A stretch of 64,000 nucleotides of DNA from Frankia sp. AgB32 (GTDB lineage Bacteria; Actinomycetota; Actinomycetes; Frankiales; Frankiaceae). A program made the translations under genes and the position numbers. Location of the stretch: positions 1-64,000 of the forward strand of contig NZ_JALKFX010000006.1 of the NCBI RefSeq assembly GCF_023243045.1, given 5' to 3'. Of this stretch, positions 24,888-34,657 are shown piece by piece (position 1 is the first letter of the stretch; each line of letters starts with the position of its first letter). The notes under the pieces were generated by a model. It made no database searches. It saw only the letters and a program-made list of their open reading frames with translations, and was not told the origin of the DNA.

Positions 24888-26213
24888 TCACCGGTCGCGG
24901 TGGACGCCGGTGCTCTCCTCGCGGCCCGGTGGGAGAACGTCGGTGGCGCGGCTGGTCCAGCGGGCCGGGTCGGCGATCACGGTGGCCAGCTCGGCGAAGG
25001 CGGCGCCCGAGGCGCCCGAGGCGCCGGGGGCGGCGCCCGGCCCGGCCGCGATGATCTTCGGCATGACCCAGCGGGCGGACAGCACGCGGGTGCGCAGGGC
25101 CTCGTCGAGGTCCGCGCACAGCAGGTCGGCGATCTGGCCCAGGTGACCGCCGAGGACGACGGTGGGGACGTCGAACATGTTGATCACGCTGGCCAGCGCG
25201 ACGCCCAGGGCCCGGGCGGCCGCGGCGACGGCGTGACCCGCGGTGGGGTCGCCGGCGCGGACGCGATCGCGCAGCAGCTCGGGGTGTGCGGTGGCGGGCA
25301 GGCCGGCGGCGGCGAGCAGCGTGTGCCGGCCGGCGTAGCGCTCCAGGCAGCCGGTCGAGCCGCAGGGGCAGCTCGGGCCGTTCGGATCGACGCAGACATG
25401 GCCGATCTCGCCGGCCCAGCCGTGCGGGCCGGTGATGACCGTGCCGTCGCGCACGACGGCGCCGCCGATGCCGATCTCACCGGACAGGTAGATGAAGTCC
25501 GGCAGCGCCCCGGGCTGGCCCGGGGCCCGCTCGGCGACGGTGCGCGCGGCCAGATCGGCCTCGTTGCCGATCGTCAGCGTCAGGTCCGCGAACGTGCCCG
25601 TGTCGAGGACGTCGGCCGGGCGGACATCGGACCAGCCGAGGTTCGGTGCCCGCAGCAGCAGCCCGTCGGCCACGGCGACAATGCCGGGCAGGGCGAGCCG
25701 TGCGCCGACCAGGCCGGTCCCGGGTGGCAGCCGGCGCAGCACGTCGCCACCACCGGCGTCGAGCCGACGCAGCGCCGTCAGCGGCCCGAGCGCGGCCACA
25801 TCGACGCGCTCGACCCACTCGGCGAGAACCTCGCCGCGCAGGTTGACCACCCTGGCGGCCAGGAATCCGGCGTCGATCTGCAGGCCCAGCGCCGCGATCC
25901 GGGAACCCAGGGTCAGCGGTGTCGCGGGACGGCCGCGGCGGGGGGCGGGGCGGTCCAGCTCGTCCACGACGCCGCCGGCGACGAGTTCGTCGACGAGACG
26001 GGACGCCGTGGCCCTCGTCATCGACGTCGCCGCGGCGACGTCGGCCCGCGAGTAGTGCGTCGGCGCCGCGGCGGCGACGGTACGGGCGACCAGCGCGAGG
26101 TTGCTCTCCCGCAGGGTGGCCTGCCGCGCCGCGCCCGCCCGCCGGGCGCTGCCTACCGCCTCGGCCGCGACGGACGCCGTACGCGGACGAGATCCGGACA
26201 GTTCCGAAGACAC
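24888..26213 (-). CDS. ROK-family transcriptional repressor, XylR-like
   Basis: 441 residues. An N-terminal winged helix (YSRADVAAATSMTRATASRL, about 52-100) is followed by a ROK sugar-kinase-like domain. The ROK zinc motif is present (CPCGSTGCLE) with the preceding GHVCVDPNGP, and GEIGIGGAVV and VVLGGHLGQI fit the sugar-binding and nucleotide-like loops. ROK repressors of this layout control sugar operons. Divergent placement 110 bases from xylA-xylB makes a xylose repressor likely. The segment GPGAAPGASGASGAAF near the C-terminus is a local Ala/Gly expansion. Confidence 0.85.
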   Translation of the reverse strand: MSSELSGSRPRTASVAAEAVGSARRAGAARQATLRESNLALVARTVAAAAPTHYSRADVAAATSMTRATASRLVDELVAGGVVDELDRPAPRRGRPATPLTLGSRIAALGLQIDAGFLAARVVNLRGEVLAEWVERVDVAALGPLTALRRLDAGGGDVLRRLPPGTGLVGARLALPGIVAVADGLLLRAPNLGWSDVRPADVLDTGTFADLTLTIGNEADLAARTVAERAPGQPGALPDFIYLSGEIGIGGAVVRDGTVITGPHGWAGEIGHVCVDPNGPSCPCGSTGCLERYAGRHTLLAAAGLPATAHPELLRDRVRAGDPTAGHAVAAAARALGVALASVINMFDVPTVVLGGHLGQIADLLCADLDEALRTRVLSARWVMPKIIAAGPGAAPGASGASGAAFAELATVIADPARWTSRATDVLPPGREESTGVHRDR

Positions 26214-26274
26214 ACGTTGACGCTACCGCCACCCCGGCTTATGTTTTACGGCGATACTTAAGTCGTCGGCCGCC

Positions 26275-26319
26275 CGACCACGTCACGAGCGACCACGTCA
26301 CGAGCGACCACGTCAGGAG
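26275..26319 (+). repeat. Three 15-bp tandem repeats ending in the xylA ribosome binding site
   Basis: CGACCACGTCACGAG at 26275-26289, repeated exactly at 26290-26304, and once more at 26305-26319 as CGACCACGTCAGGAG. The single C-to-G change in the last copy creates AGGAG, five bases before ATG 26325. The region also lies in the xylR/xylA divergent spacer, so it may double as a regulator binding site. Confidence 0.85.
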
Positions 26320-26324
26320 CGGTG

Positions 26325-27542
26325 ATGTCCCGACAGCCCACCCCCGCGGACAGGTTCTCCTTCGGGCTGTGGACGGTCGGCTGGCTCGGCGCCGACCCGT
26401 TCGGCCTGCCGACCCGCACGGCGCTGGACCCGTGGGAGTACGCCGCCAAGCTGGCCGAGATCGGCGCCTGGGGCATCACCCTGCACGACAACGACCTGTT
26501 CCCCTTCGACGCCGACGAGGCCACCGCCGCGGCGGCGGAGCGCCGGCTCAAGGCGGCGACCGACGCCTCTGGCCTGGTCATCGAGATGGTCACCACGAAC
26601 ACCTTCACCCATCCGGTGTTCAAGGACGGCGGCCTGACGTCGAACGACCGCGGGGTGCGCCGGTTCGGTCTGCGCAAGGTGCTGCGCGCGGTCGACCTCG
26701 CCGCGCGGCTCGGCGCGACGACCTTCGTGATGTGGGGCGGGCGCGAGGGCAGCGAGTACGACGGGTCGAAGGACGTCTACGCGGCGCTGGAGCGCTACCG
26801 GGAAGGCCTGGACACCGTCGCCGGCTACATCAAGAGTCAGGGCTACGACCTGCGGATCGCGCTCGAACCGAAGCCGAACGAGCCGCGCGGCGACATCTTC
26901 CTGCCCACCGTCGGGCACGCGCTGGCGCTGATCGCCGAGCTCGACCACGGCGACATCGTCGGGCTCAACCCGGAGACCGGCCACGAGCAGATGGCCAACG
27001 TCAACTACACGCACGCCCTCGGCCAGGCGCTGTGGAGCGGGAAGCTGTTCCACCTCGACCTCAACGGCCAGCGGGGCCTGAAGTACGATCAGGACCTCGT
27101 CTTCGGGCACGGCGATCTGGTCTCGGCGTTCTTCACCGTCGACCTGCTCGAGAACGGCTTCCCCGGCTACCCGGATGCCCCCCGCTACACCGGCCCGCGC
27201 CACTTCGACTACAAGCCGTCGCGCACGGAGGGGATGACCGGCGTCTGGGCGTCGGCCCGGGCCTGCATGTCCACCTACCTGCTGCTCGCCGAGAAGGCGG
27301 CGGCGTTCCGCGCGGACCCGAACGTCCAGGAGGCGATGGCCTACGCCGGCGTGTTCGAGCTGGCCGAGCCGACCCTCGCCGCCGGTGAGACGGCGGCGGA
27401 CCTGCTCGCCACCGACGACGGCTTCGACCCGGTGAAGGCCGCCGAGCGGGACTTCGGCTTCGTCCGGTTGCAGCAGCTCGCGACCGAGCACCTCATCGGC
27501 TCTCCCACGCCGGGCGCGGCTGCGGGCCGCCCGACCGGCTGA
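26325..27542 (+). CDS. xylA: Xylose isomerase
   Basis: Converts D-xylose to D-xylulose in the cytosol. It has 405 residues from ATG 26325 (GTG 26322 is in frame and overlaps), behind AGGAG. Hallmarks of the actinobacterial (class I) enzyme are visible: [10 protein letters not shown], the catalytic His region [20 protein letters not shown], the metal ligands in [22 protein letters not shown] and FHLDLNGQ with [11 protein letters not shown]. The size is typical. xylB follows after 13 bases, so the two form one operon, probably controlled by the divergent ROK repressor. Confidence 0.96.
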   Translation: MSRQPTPADRFSFGLWTVGWLGADPFGLPTRTALDPWEYAAKLAEIGAWGITLHDNDLFPFDADEATAAAAERRLKAATDASGLVIEMVTTNTFTHPVFKDGGLTSNDRGVRRFGLRKVLRAVDLAARLGATTFVMWGGREGSEYDGSKDVYAALERYREGLDTVAGYIKSQGYDLRIALEPKPNEPRGDIFLPTVGHALALIAELDHGDIVGLNPETGHEQMANVNYTHALGQALWSGKLFHLDLNGQRGLKYDQDLVFGHGDLVSAFFTVDLLENGFPGYPDAPRYTGPRHFDYKPSRTEGMTGVWASARACMSTYLLLAEKAAAFRADPNVQEAMAYAGVFELAEPTLAAGETAADLLATDDGFDPVKAAERDFGFVRLQQLATEHLIGSPTPGAAAGRPTG

Positions 27543-27555
27543 GCCGGCCGACGTC

Positions 27556-29052
27556 GTGGCGCTCGTCGGGGGCATCGACTCGTCCACCCAGTCGTGCAAG
27601 GTCGTCATCCGGGACGCCGAGTCCGGCGTGCTCGTCCGCCAGGGTGCCGCGCCGCATCCCGACGGCACTGAGGTCGACCCCGAACGCTGGTGGACGGCGT
27701 TGCTCGCCGCCGTCGAGCGGGCGGGTGGCCTCGACGACGTCGAGGCCGTGTCCGTCGGCGCCCAGCAGCACGGTCTTGTTGCGCTGGACCGCGACGGCCG
27801 GGTCATCCGGCCGGCGCTGCTGTGGAACGACACCCGGTCCGCCCAGGCGGCGGCCGACCTCGTCGTCGAGCTCGGCGACGGTGAGGGCACGCGGGGGGCG
27901 AAGCGCTGGGCGGACGCGGTCGGCTCGGTTCCAGTCGCCTCGTTCACCGTCACGAAGCTGCGCTGGCTCGCCGACCACGAACCCGACGCGGCGGCCCGCA
28001 TCGCCGCGATCGCGCTGCCGCACGACTGGCTGACGTGGCGGCTGTCCGGTGCCCGGTCGCTGGACACGCTGCGAACCGACCGTTCCGACGCCTCCGGCAC
28101 CGGCTACTTCGACGCCAGCGCCGACGTCTACCGCCGCGACCTGCTCGCGCTGGCCCTGCGGCGCGGACCTGGCGACGTCGAGGGCCTCGTCCTACCGGTC
28201 GTCGCGGCCGGCGACGAGGCGGTCGGCCGCGGCGACGGTGCGCTGGGCTGGGGGCATCTCGTCCTCGGGCCGGGCTGCGGCGACAACGCGGCGGCGGCAC
28301 TGGGGCTGGGCCTCGGGCTCGGCGAGGCCGCGGTGTCCCTCGGCACCTCCGGCGTCGTGACCGTCCGCTCCCCCGTCGCCACCCGCGACGCGACGGGCCT
28401 GGTGGCCGGCTTCGCCGACGCCACGGGCCACCACCTGCCGCTGGCCTGCACCCTCAACGCCAGCCGGGTGCTCGACGCGGCGCGCACGCTGCTCGGCGTC
28501 GACCACGACGAGCTCAGCCGGCTCGCCCTGACCGCGCCGCCGGGCGCCGCGGGCCTGGTGTTCGTGCCCTACCTCGAGGGCGAGCGCACCCCGAACCTGC
28601 CCACCGCCACCGGCTCCCTGCACGGCCTCACCCCGGCGTCGATGACCCCGGCGAACCTCGCTCGCGCCGCCGTGGAAGGCGTGCTGTGCCTGATGGCGGG
28701 CTGCGCCGACGCCCTGCGCGCGCAGGGCGTGCCCATCGCCGGGGTGGCCCTCATCGGTGGCGGCGCTCGGTCCCATGCCGTCCAGCAGCTCGCGCCCGCG
28801 CTGCTCGGCGTCCCCGTCGCCGTCCCCCCACCCGCCGAGTACGTCGCCAACGGCGCGGCCCGCCAGGCCGCGACCGTCCTCGCCCGCGCCGGCGGCCACG
28901 CCCCGCCGCGCTGGCCCCGCCCCGAGGGCGTCGTCCACACCGCCAACCCGCAGCCCGCCGTCCTCGACCACTACCGCGAGGTCGCCGCATCCGTCGCCAC
29001 CACGATCGAGAACCCGCTTCGCCAGGCGGCCGCGCCGGCCCGGCCTGTCTGA
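27556..29052 (+). CDS. xylB: Xylulokinase (FGGY family)
   Basis: Phosphorylates D-xylulose to xylulose 5-phosphate, the second step of xylose use. GTG 27556, 498 residues. FGGY-kinase features: [14 protein letters not shown] (phosphate 1 loop), [21 protein letters not shown], the catalytic Asp in [14 protein letters not shown], and the second signature [20 protein letters not shown]. It lies directly downstream of xylA. Typical length, no defects. Confidence 0.94.
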   Translation: MALVGGIDSSTQSCKVVIRDAESGVLVRQGAAPHPDGTEVDPERWWTALLAAVERAGGLDDVEAVSVGAQQHGLVALDRDGRVIRPALLWNDTRSAQAAADLVVELGDGEGTRGAKRWADAVGSVPVASFTVTKLRWLADHEPDAAARIAAIALPHDWLTWRLSGARSLDTLRTDRSDASGTGYFDASADVYRRDLLALALRRGPGDVEGLVLPVVAAGDEAVGRGDGALGWGHLVLGPGCGDNAAAALGLGLGLGEAAVSLGTSGVVTVRSPVATRDATGLVAGFADATGHHLPLACTLNASRVLDAARTLLGVDHDELSRLALTAPPGAAGLVFVPYLEGERTPNLPTATGSLHGLTPASMTPANLARAAVEGVLCLMAGCADALRAQGVPIAGVALIGGGARSHAVQQLAPALLGVPVAVPPPAEYVANGAARQAATVLARAGGHAPPRWPRPEGVVHTANPQPAVLDHYREVAASVATTIENPLRQAAAPARPV

Positions 29053-29333
29053 CCTGAGCAGAACTGACGGCCGGCGTGCTGTCCGCAGGCGTGCGGGGGT
29101 TCGTGGGCCACCGCCGGGCGGCTGGGATGACCGTGCGTGGTCGGTGCCGACCTAGGCGATCAGACCCGTACGTCTTCGTGGTCCCTCTGTCACGCAGATA
29201 TCGGACCAAACGGTCAGATCTGGCCATGCGGTCGGTGACCGCGGTACTCGAACGGCAGCGGAGACAATGCCGAGACCGGCCGGGCAACGCTGGAGTGCCG
29301 TCCCGTCTCCACGCGGGTCCGGCGCCGGTTCAC

Positions 29334-30107
29334 CTACCGCCTGGCGCGGCGCAGCAGGTAGATGTCCATGATCCAGCCCTTGCGGCGCCGGGCGTCGGCG
29401 CGGGTGCGGGCGATGGCGTCGCCGACGTCGGCGCCGCGGCCGTGGATGAGCATCTCGTCATCGGTGCCGAGGTAGGCGCCCCAGTAGATGTCGAGATCGG
29501 GCTCGTCGAGGTCACGGAAGGCGGTGCCGGCGTCGAGCATGACCACGGCGTCGTCGACGCCCGCCGGGAAGCCCTCGGCGGCGAGGCGGCGGCCGGTGGT
29601 GATGGTGACCGGGCCGCCGACGCGGTTGAGGACCAGGCGGTGGCGGGCGGCCAGCGCCTGCACACTGGTGATACCGGGGATGACCTCCAGGTCGAACGCC
29701 GCCTGGTCGCGGGCGGTGACCCGGTCGAGGATCCGCAGCGTGCTGTCGTAGAGCGACGGGTCGCCCCAGACCAGGAACGCGCCACAGCCCTCGTCCGGCA
29801 GCTCGTCGACGATCATCCGCTCGTAGAGCTCGGCGCGCCGCGCGTGCCAGTCGTCGACGGCCGCGTCGTAGGCGGCGGTGTCCGCGGGCCTGCGGTCACG
29901 GCGAGGGTCGGCGGCCTCGACGAGCCGGTAGCCGCCGTCGCCGAGATGGCGGTCCAGGATCTCGCGCCGCAGCGCGACCAGGTCAGCGGCGGCCTCGCCC
30001 TTGTCGAGGGTGAAGAAGACCTCCGCGCGGCCGAGCGCCCGCACGGCCTGCAGGGTGAGCTGGTCGGGATCGCCCGCGCCGATCCCGACCACGAGGATCG
30101 TCCGCAC
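29334..30107 (-). CDS. cobF: Precorrin-6A synthase (deacetylating)
   Basis: 257 residues, GTG 30107. SAM-dependent methyltransferase of the tetrapyrrole (precorrin) family acting in aerobic cobalamin synthesis: C-1 methylation with loss of the acetyl group from precorrin-5. Family signatures are TILVVGIGAGDPDQLTLQAV at the N-terminus, FLVWGDPSLYDSTLRI and LEVIPGITSVQALAARHRL. No other cob genes lie nearby, as is common for cobF in actinobacteria. It starts seven bases after the upstream flavoprotein gene, so both are likely co-transcribed although their functions seem unrelated. Confidence 0.93.
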   Translation of the reverse strand: MRTILVVGIGAGDPDQLTLQAVRALGRAEVFFTLDKGEAAADLVALRREILDRHLGDGGYRLVEAADPRRDRRPADTAAYDAAVDDWHARRAELYERMIVDELPDEGCGAFLVWGDPSLYDSTLRILDRVTARDQAAFDLEVIPGITSVQALAARHRLVLNRVGGPVTITTGRRLAAEGFPAGVDDAVVMLDAGTAFRDLDEPDLDIYWGAYLGTDDEMLIHGRGADVGDAIARTRADARRRKGWIMDIYLLRRARR

Positions 30108-30114
30108 CGCCCGC

Positions 30115-31860
30115 CTAGCCGGCGTCCGGCCTGGCCGCCGCGGCCGGGGTGGCCTCGACCGCCGAGGCCGGGGTGGCTTCGGCCGAGACCGGCCCCGAAG
30201 GGATGATCTTGCCGGGGTTGAGGTTGTGGCCGGGGTCGATGCCGTCGAACAGGGCGGTCATCAGGGTGACGCCGGCCGGGGAGATGTCCTCGGCGAGCCA
30301 GCCGGCGTGCTCCAGGCCGACGGCGTGGTGGTGCGACAGGGTGCCGTCGAGGTCGATGAAGCCCTGCTGGATCGCGGACTTCACCGTGTCGTACCCCTCG
30401 ATCGCGTCCAGCGTGATCGGCGCGGAGTAGGCGAACGTGAAGTACAGGCAGGCGCCGGAGTGGTACGAGTGCGACAGGTGGCACATGATCCAGCCCTGCA
30501 CGCCGAGCTCGGCGAACGCCTTGTTCGCCCGGGCGACCACGCCCCGGTAGAGCGGCGCGAGCTGCGACCAGGACGTCGAGGTCTCCGACACGTCCGCGAC
30601 CGCGCCCTGGCCGAGCAGGAAGTCACGGATGTAGGGGGTGTCGAACTTCTTCTGGTCGTAGAGCTGGCCGGGGCCGGTGCCGACGCAGAGCCCGCCGTGC
30701 CGGCTGACGATCTCCCCGACGAGCTTGCGCTGGGTGCGCACGTGGCCGGCGGTGCCCTCGAAACCGATGAACGACAGGCACATCTTTTCCAGGTCGAACT
30801 TGCGGACGCGGCGCAGGTACTGCTTGAGGCCGGCGGAGAGCAGCTGGTTGGTCGGCGAGCCCTTCTTGCTGGTCGCGAGGGAGAACTGGGTCTCGTTCGC
30901 GTCGGAGACGCGGGTGACCGACACCGTCGCCTCGCTCTCGGCGATCTCCCGCATGGCGAGCAGGCCGTCGTCCCAGGTCGGGAAGAAGTAGCCGAGGATG
31001 ACGCGCTCCTCGGGCACCCGGTGGACCTGCACGGTGGCCTCGGTGATGATGCCGAGCCGGCCCTCGCTGCCGAGGATCATCTCCCGCACGCTCGGTCCGG
31101 TCGACTGGCTCGGGACCGGCCTGGTGGCGAGCACCCCGGCGGGGGTGACGACCCGGACCGCCCGGGTGATCTCGGCGATGTCGCCGTACTTGTCCGACTG
31201 CATGCCGGACGAGCGGGTGGCGATCCAGCCGCCGAGGGTGGAGTGGCTGAAGCTGTCCGGGAAGTGGCCGAGCGTCCAGCCCTGGGCGTTGAGCTGCTCC
31301 TCCAGGTGCGGGCCGAGCGCGCCGGCCTGGATGCGGGCCAGCCGGGCGTCGGCGTCGATCTCCAGCACCCGGTCGAGCCGACCCAGGTCGACGGAGATCA
31401 CCGGCCGGGTCTCGCCGCGCGAGGCCTCGAGGCTGCCGGCGATGTTCGACCCGCCGCCGAACGGGATGACGACCGCGTCGGCCGCGAGCGCCGCGGCGAG
31501 CACGGCGCGCACCGCCTCCTCGTCCGCCGGGTAGACGACGGCGTCGGGGAGCCGGCCGAAGTCCTGGTTACGGAGCCGGACCAGGTCACGCAGGCTCTTG
31601 CCGTAGGTGTGGACCACCCGGTCGAGCGCGTCGATGTTGACGTGTTCGGCGCCGACGGCGTCGACCAGCGCGGCGCGCAGGCCCTCGGGGAGCTTCGGCG
31701 GGTCGACCGTCAGGTCGGCGAACGCCGGCGCCTGCGCCGGCGGGCGGGTGATGTCGAGCCCGATGTGGGTGCGCACGAACGGCGCGAGCTTGGGCTTGTC
31801 GTTGTGGGTGAACGAGACGCTCTCCCGGCCCCAGCCCCACCACTTCATGTGCTCGACCAC
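30115..31860 (-). CDS. FAD-binding oxidoreductase, alkyl-DHAP synthase-like
   Basis: 581 residues from GTG 31860 behind AAGGAG. VAO/PCMH-type flavoprotein: the FAD-binding loop VVIPFGGGSNIAGSLEA, LARIQAGALGPHLEEQLNAQ, and the STLGGWIATRSSGMQS segment. The C-terminal part has DGTLSHHHAVGLEH, the His-rich active-site loop of alkyldihydroxyacetonephosphate synthase, and ends DPGHNLNPGKII. Actinobacteria carry several such AgpS-like proteins. True ether-lipid synthesis is not proven, and D-lactate/glycolate-oxidase-like activity is possible. The last 30 residues (PVSAEATPASAVEATPAAAA) are a low-complexity extension. Confidence 0.85.
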   Translation of the reverse strand: MVEHMKWWGWGRESVSFTHNDKPKLAPFVRTHIGLDITRPPAQAPAFADLTVDPPKLPEGLRAALVDAVGAEHVNIDALDRVVHTYGKSLRDLVRLRNQDFGRLPDAVVYPADEEAVRAVLAAALAADAVVIPFGGGSNIAGSLEASRGETRPVISVDLGRLDRVLEIDADARLARIQAGALGPHLEEQLNAQGWTLGHFPDSFSHSTLGGWIATRSSGMQSDKYGDIAEITRAVRVVTPAGVLATRPVPSQSTGPSVREMILGSEGRLGIITEATVQVHRVPEERVILGYFFPTWDDGLLAMREIAESEATVSVTRVSDANETQFSLATSKKGSPTNQLLSAGLKQYLRRVRKFDLEKMCLSFIGFEGTAGHVRTQRKLVGEIVSRHGGLCVGTGPGQLYDQKKFDTPYIRDFLLGQGAVADVSETSTSWSQLAPLYRGVVARANKAFAELGVQGWIMCHLSHSYHSGACLYFTFAYSAPITLDAIEGYDTVKSAIQQGFIDLDGTLSHHHAVGLEHAGWLAEDISPAGVTLMTALFDGIDPGHNLNPGKIIPSGPVSAEATPASAVEATPAAAARPDAG

Positions 31861-31914
31861 GATGGCTCCTTGACGATGTGAAACGAGGGACGGGCGGGCG
31901 CCGGCGCCGTCCGG

Positions 31915-32877
31915 CTAGGTGCCGGCGAGCCGGGCGACGACGGGGGCCAGGTCGGTCAGCGCGTCCAGGCCGAGGCCGACCGTGCTGATGCCGAACCGCT
32001 CGCGGCGCTCGATGAGATCATCGCAGATCTCCTCGACGGATCCGCACAGCGCGTGCGGAGTGGCCGACGCCTGCTCCGGCGTCAGCCCGAACCCGGCGGC
32101 GAGCTGCTCGATGATGGCGTGCCGGTCGTCGGTGACGATCGCCAGGTGGATGCGGACCTGCAGGGTCAGGTCGTCCCAGCGGGCGCCGGCGGCGTCGCGG
32201 ATCCAGCCGACCTTCTCCTCGGTCGCGGCGACGGTGGCGTTCGGGCCGAGGGAGGCGTCGATGACGCCACCGGCCATGTTCATGTTCAGCCCGATGATGT
32301 CGGCCTCGCGCGCGGCCAGGGACAGCAGCCGGCGGCCGCCGCCGCCGATGACGATCGGCGGGTGCGGGCGCTGCACCGGCTTGGGTGTCCCGTTCAGGCC
32401 GTTGACCTGGTAGAACTCGCCGCTGTGGTGCAGCGGGGCGTCGGCGAACATGCCCTTGATGACGGCGAGGGACTCGGCGAGGCGGGCGATGCGCACGCCG
32501 GGCGGGTCGAGCGTCAGCCCGGCGCGCTGGTAGTCCGACGTCATCCAGCCGGCGCCGAGGCCGAGTTCGAAGCGGCCGCCGGAGAGCGCGTCGAGCGTCG
32601 CGGCCTCCTTCGCGAGCACGACGGGATGGCGGTAGTCGTTGCTGAAGACCATGGCGCCGATGCGCAGGCTGGTCGTCGCGTCGGCGGCGGCCATCAGCGC
32701 GGCGATCGGGGCGACCTGCTCGTCGAGATGGTCGGAGACGGTGAGCGTCGCGTAGCCCAGGTCCTCGACCTGGCGGGCAAGCTCGGCCCACGACCGCGGG
32801 TCGACCCGCTCCGGCGAGGAACACTGGATGTTGAACCGGAACGGCCGCTTGTACGGCCCGCCGGAGATGTCGGTCAC
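31915..32877 (-). CDS. LLM-class F420-dependent oxidoreductase
   Basis: 320 residues from GTG 32877 (MTDISGGPYKRPF), with GGGGAG just upstream; GTG 32892 would add five residues. Luciferase-like monooxygenase TIM barrel. Conserved blocks: YATLTVSDHLDEQVAPIAAL, the F420-pocket strand MVFSNDYRHPVVLAKEAATL, GRFELGLGAGWM, and VQRPHPPIVIGGGGRRLLSL. The pattern fits the family defined by MSMEG_2516 (TIGR03621). The substrate is unknown. It lies 54 bases upstream of the AgpS-like gene on the same strand. Confidence 0.88.
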   Translation of the reverse strand: MTDISGGPYKRPFRFNIQCSSPERVDPRSWAELARQVEDLGYATLTVSDHLDEQVAPIAALMAAADATTSLRIGAMVFSNDYRHPVVLAKEAATLDALSGGRFELGLGAGWMTSDYQRAGLTLDPPGVRIARLAESLAVIKGMFADAPLHHSGEFYQVNGLNGTPKPVQRPHPPIVIGGGGRRLLSLAAREADIIGLNMNMAGGVIDASLGPNATVAATEEKVGWIRDAAGARWDDLTLQVRIHLAIVTDDRHAIIEQLAAGFGLTPEQASATPHALCGSVEEICDDLIERRERFGISTVGLGLDALTDLAPVVARLAGT

Positions 32878-32905
32878 CGCGTCACTCCCCACTCACCGTC
32901 GTCGG

Positions 32906-32990
32906 CCCACCCGAGAACGTCGTCCCACCCGAGAATCTCGTGCCACCCGAGAACCTCGTCCCACCCCAGAAGCAATCCCACCCCAGGAGG
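32906..32990. repeat. Five degenerate 18-bp tandem repeats between two divergent starts
   Basis: Units begin CCCACCCGAGAA at 32906, 32924, 32942 (first base G) and 32960 (spacing 18), and a fifth at 32977 (spacing 17). The last copy reads CCCACCCCAGGAGG, so a strong Shine-Dalgarno-like AGGAGG sits at 32985-32990, 11 bases before ATG 33002. The plus-strand frame that follows runs antisense into def and is probably not a gene. On the other strand the repeats lie upstream of the oxidoreductase gene. Confidence 0.75.
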
Positions 32991-33085
32991 GGAAGGATGT
33001 CATGAGTTCCCAGCCGGAGGCGACACACCCGCGCAGCTCGCCGTCCGGGCGCCGGGATCGTCGCCGGCGCGGCGCGGGCCGCGGG

Positions 33086-33673
33086 TCATCCGCCGGTACG
33101 GCGCAGCGGGTGGGCGCCGGCGCCGGTTCGTTCGGTGCCGGTCACCCGCGGTGTCGCCGGCGGCTGCTCACGCAGCGCCCGCACGGCGGCGGTGCGGGCC
33201 TCGCCGGTGAGCCGCTGGAGGAAGAGCGTGCCGTCGAGGTGGTCGACCTCGTGCTGGAAGCAGCGGGCCCGCAGTCCCTCGCCGGCGTACTCGACGGGCT
33301 CGCCGACGGCATCCACGCCACGCACGACGGCCCGCATCGCCCGTGACGTCGGGTAGTGCAGGCCGGGGACGGACAGGCAGCCCTCGCCGCCGTGCTGCGA
33401 CTCGCCGTCGTCCACGATGGTCAGAATCGGGTTGACCACCACCAGGGGCACCCGGGGCACGGCGCGGTCATGCGGGTCGTAGTCGACGTCGAACACGAAC
33501 ACCCGCAGCCCGACGCCGATCTGCGGCGCGGCGAGCCCGACGCCGGGCGCGGCGTACATCGTGTCGATCATGTCCGCGACCAGCCGGGCCAGTGCCGCGT
33601 CGAACTGCGTGACCAGGGTGGCCGGAGTGCGCAGCACGGGATCGCCGACGGTGCGGATGGGGAGCACGGCCAT
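33086..33673 (-). CDS. def: Peptide deformylase
   Basis: Removes the N-formyl group from nascent proteins. About 195 residues from ATG 33673. All three family motifs are present: GVGLAAPQIGVG (motif 1), EGCLSVPG (motif 2, Cys metal ligand) and QHEVDHLDG (motif 3, HExxH). The C-terminal tail after TGEAR is long and low-complexity. The frame is open to 33727, but that part shows no conservation. Actinobacteria usually have several def paralogues, and the lack of an adjacent fmt gene suggests this is an accessory copy. Confidence 0.94.
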   Translation of the reverse strand: MAVLPIRTVGDPVLRTPATLVTQFDAALARLVADMIDTMYAAPGVGLAAPQIGVGLRVFVFDVDYDPHDRAVPRVPLVVVNPILTIVDDGESQHGGEGCLSVPGLHYPTSRAMRAVVRGVDAVGEPVEYAGEGLRARCFQHEVDHLDGTLFLQRLTGEARTAAVRALREQPPATPRVTGTERTGAGAHPLRRTGG

Positions 33674-33808
33674 GCCGGACACTGTGCCACAACAGAATCG
33701 TGCCCCGGCATGACCGGGGCAGATCACGATCAGGTCACATCACGCAACCGGGCGTTCACCACGCGAGCGCCCGGCCCGTCCGCCCCGCGGGAGCGCCGCG
33801 GCGGATCG

Positions 33809-33913
33809 GCACGTTGTCAGGGCACGTTGTCAGGGGGACGTTGTCAGGGCACACGGTCAGGGCACACGGTCAGGGCACACGGTCAGGGCACACGGTCAGG
33901 GCACACGGTCAGG
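33809..33913 (+). repeat. Eight 13-bp tandem repeats leading into the fur ribosome binding site
   Basis: Three copies of GCACGTTGTCAGG-type (33809, 33822, and a 14-base variant at 33835), then five exact copies of GCACACGGTCAGG from 33849 to 33913. The last copy runs into AGG, giving AGGAGG at 33911-33916, eight bases before GTG 33925. The unit GTCAGGG is nearly a ribosome binding site itself, so this array looks like an expanded Shine-Dalgarno leader. The change from TTG to ACG in the unit shows two rounds of amplification. Confidence 0.9.
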
Positions 33914-33924
33914 AGGTGGATGTC

Positions 33925-34458
33925 GTGGACGAGCCGCGCGCCGTGGGGCCGGAGCTCGCCGCGGCCGGGATCGCGCGGCTGCGGGCGCGCGGCGAGCGGG
34001 TGACCCCGGCGCGGCGCGCCGTGCTGCGCGTGCTGGCCGAGACCAGCGAACACCTCTGCGTCGAGGACGTCCTCGCCCGCGCCGAGGTGATCGTCCCCGG
34101 CCTGCACCGGACCACGATCTACCGGGCGGTGGAGACCCTCGGCGACCTCGGCCTGCTCACCCACGTCCATCCGGCGCACGGCCCGGTGGTCTACCACATC
34201 GCCGCCAGCCTGACCGGCGGCGCGCACCTGCACGTCCGCTGCCGGGCCTGCGGCCGGATCGAGGACGTCCCCGGTGACCTGCTCGACGCCGTCGCCGAAC
34301 GCCTCGCCGCCACCGTCGGCTTCCGCCTACAGGCCGATCATGCGGCCCTCACCGGCCTGTGCCGCACCTGCACGGACGCCCTGGAGGCCTCGGACCCGCC
34401 GTTCGCCGCGTCCTCGGACTCCGTCGCCGACGACGTGGGCGGCGCTGGCCTGCGCTGA
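33925..34458 (+). CDS. Fur-family metal-responsive repressor (Zur/FurB-like)
   Basis: 177 residues from GTG 33925, chosen because AGGAGG lies eight bases upstream. Winged helix: [20 protein letters not shown] then [13 protein letters not shown] and [20 protein letters not shown], the Fur DNA-reading helix. The dimer/metal domain has [15 protein letters not shown] and [10 protein letters not shown], giving two CxxC pairs for structural zinc, plus His in VHPAHG and [14 protein letters not shown] for the regulatory site. Zur is more likely than iron Fur on these features. The C-terminal 25 residues are a disordered tail. No known target lies nearby. Confidence 0.88.
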   Translation: MDEPRAVGPELAAAGIARLRARGERVTPARRAVLRVLAETSEHLCVEDVLARAEVIVPGLHRTTIYRAVETLGDLGLLTHVHPAHGPVVYHIAASLTGGAHLHVRCRACGRIEDVPGDLLDAVAERLAATVGFRLQADHAALTGLCRTCTDALEASDPPFAASSDSVADDVGGAGLR

Positions 34459-34657
34459 TCCCGGCGAGTGCGAACGGCGCAGGTGGAGGCGGCGATCCGC
34501 GGCGCGGGGCGAGGCCCCGACCGGCGTAGTCTCGGAACCGGTGTGGCCGTTGCGGGCGCGCCCGCCCGTCACTCGGCGCGGGGCGGGTCGGACGGCCGGT
34601 CACCGACGGACTGGGGACGGGCGCAGCGGACGCTCGCCGGATGAGGAGGGCGCGGGG

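Noticed and set aside
33809-33913. CRISPR-like array upstream of fur
   Set aside because: 13-base units are directly adjacent with no spacers; plain tandem repeat.
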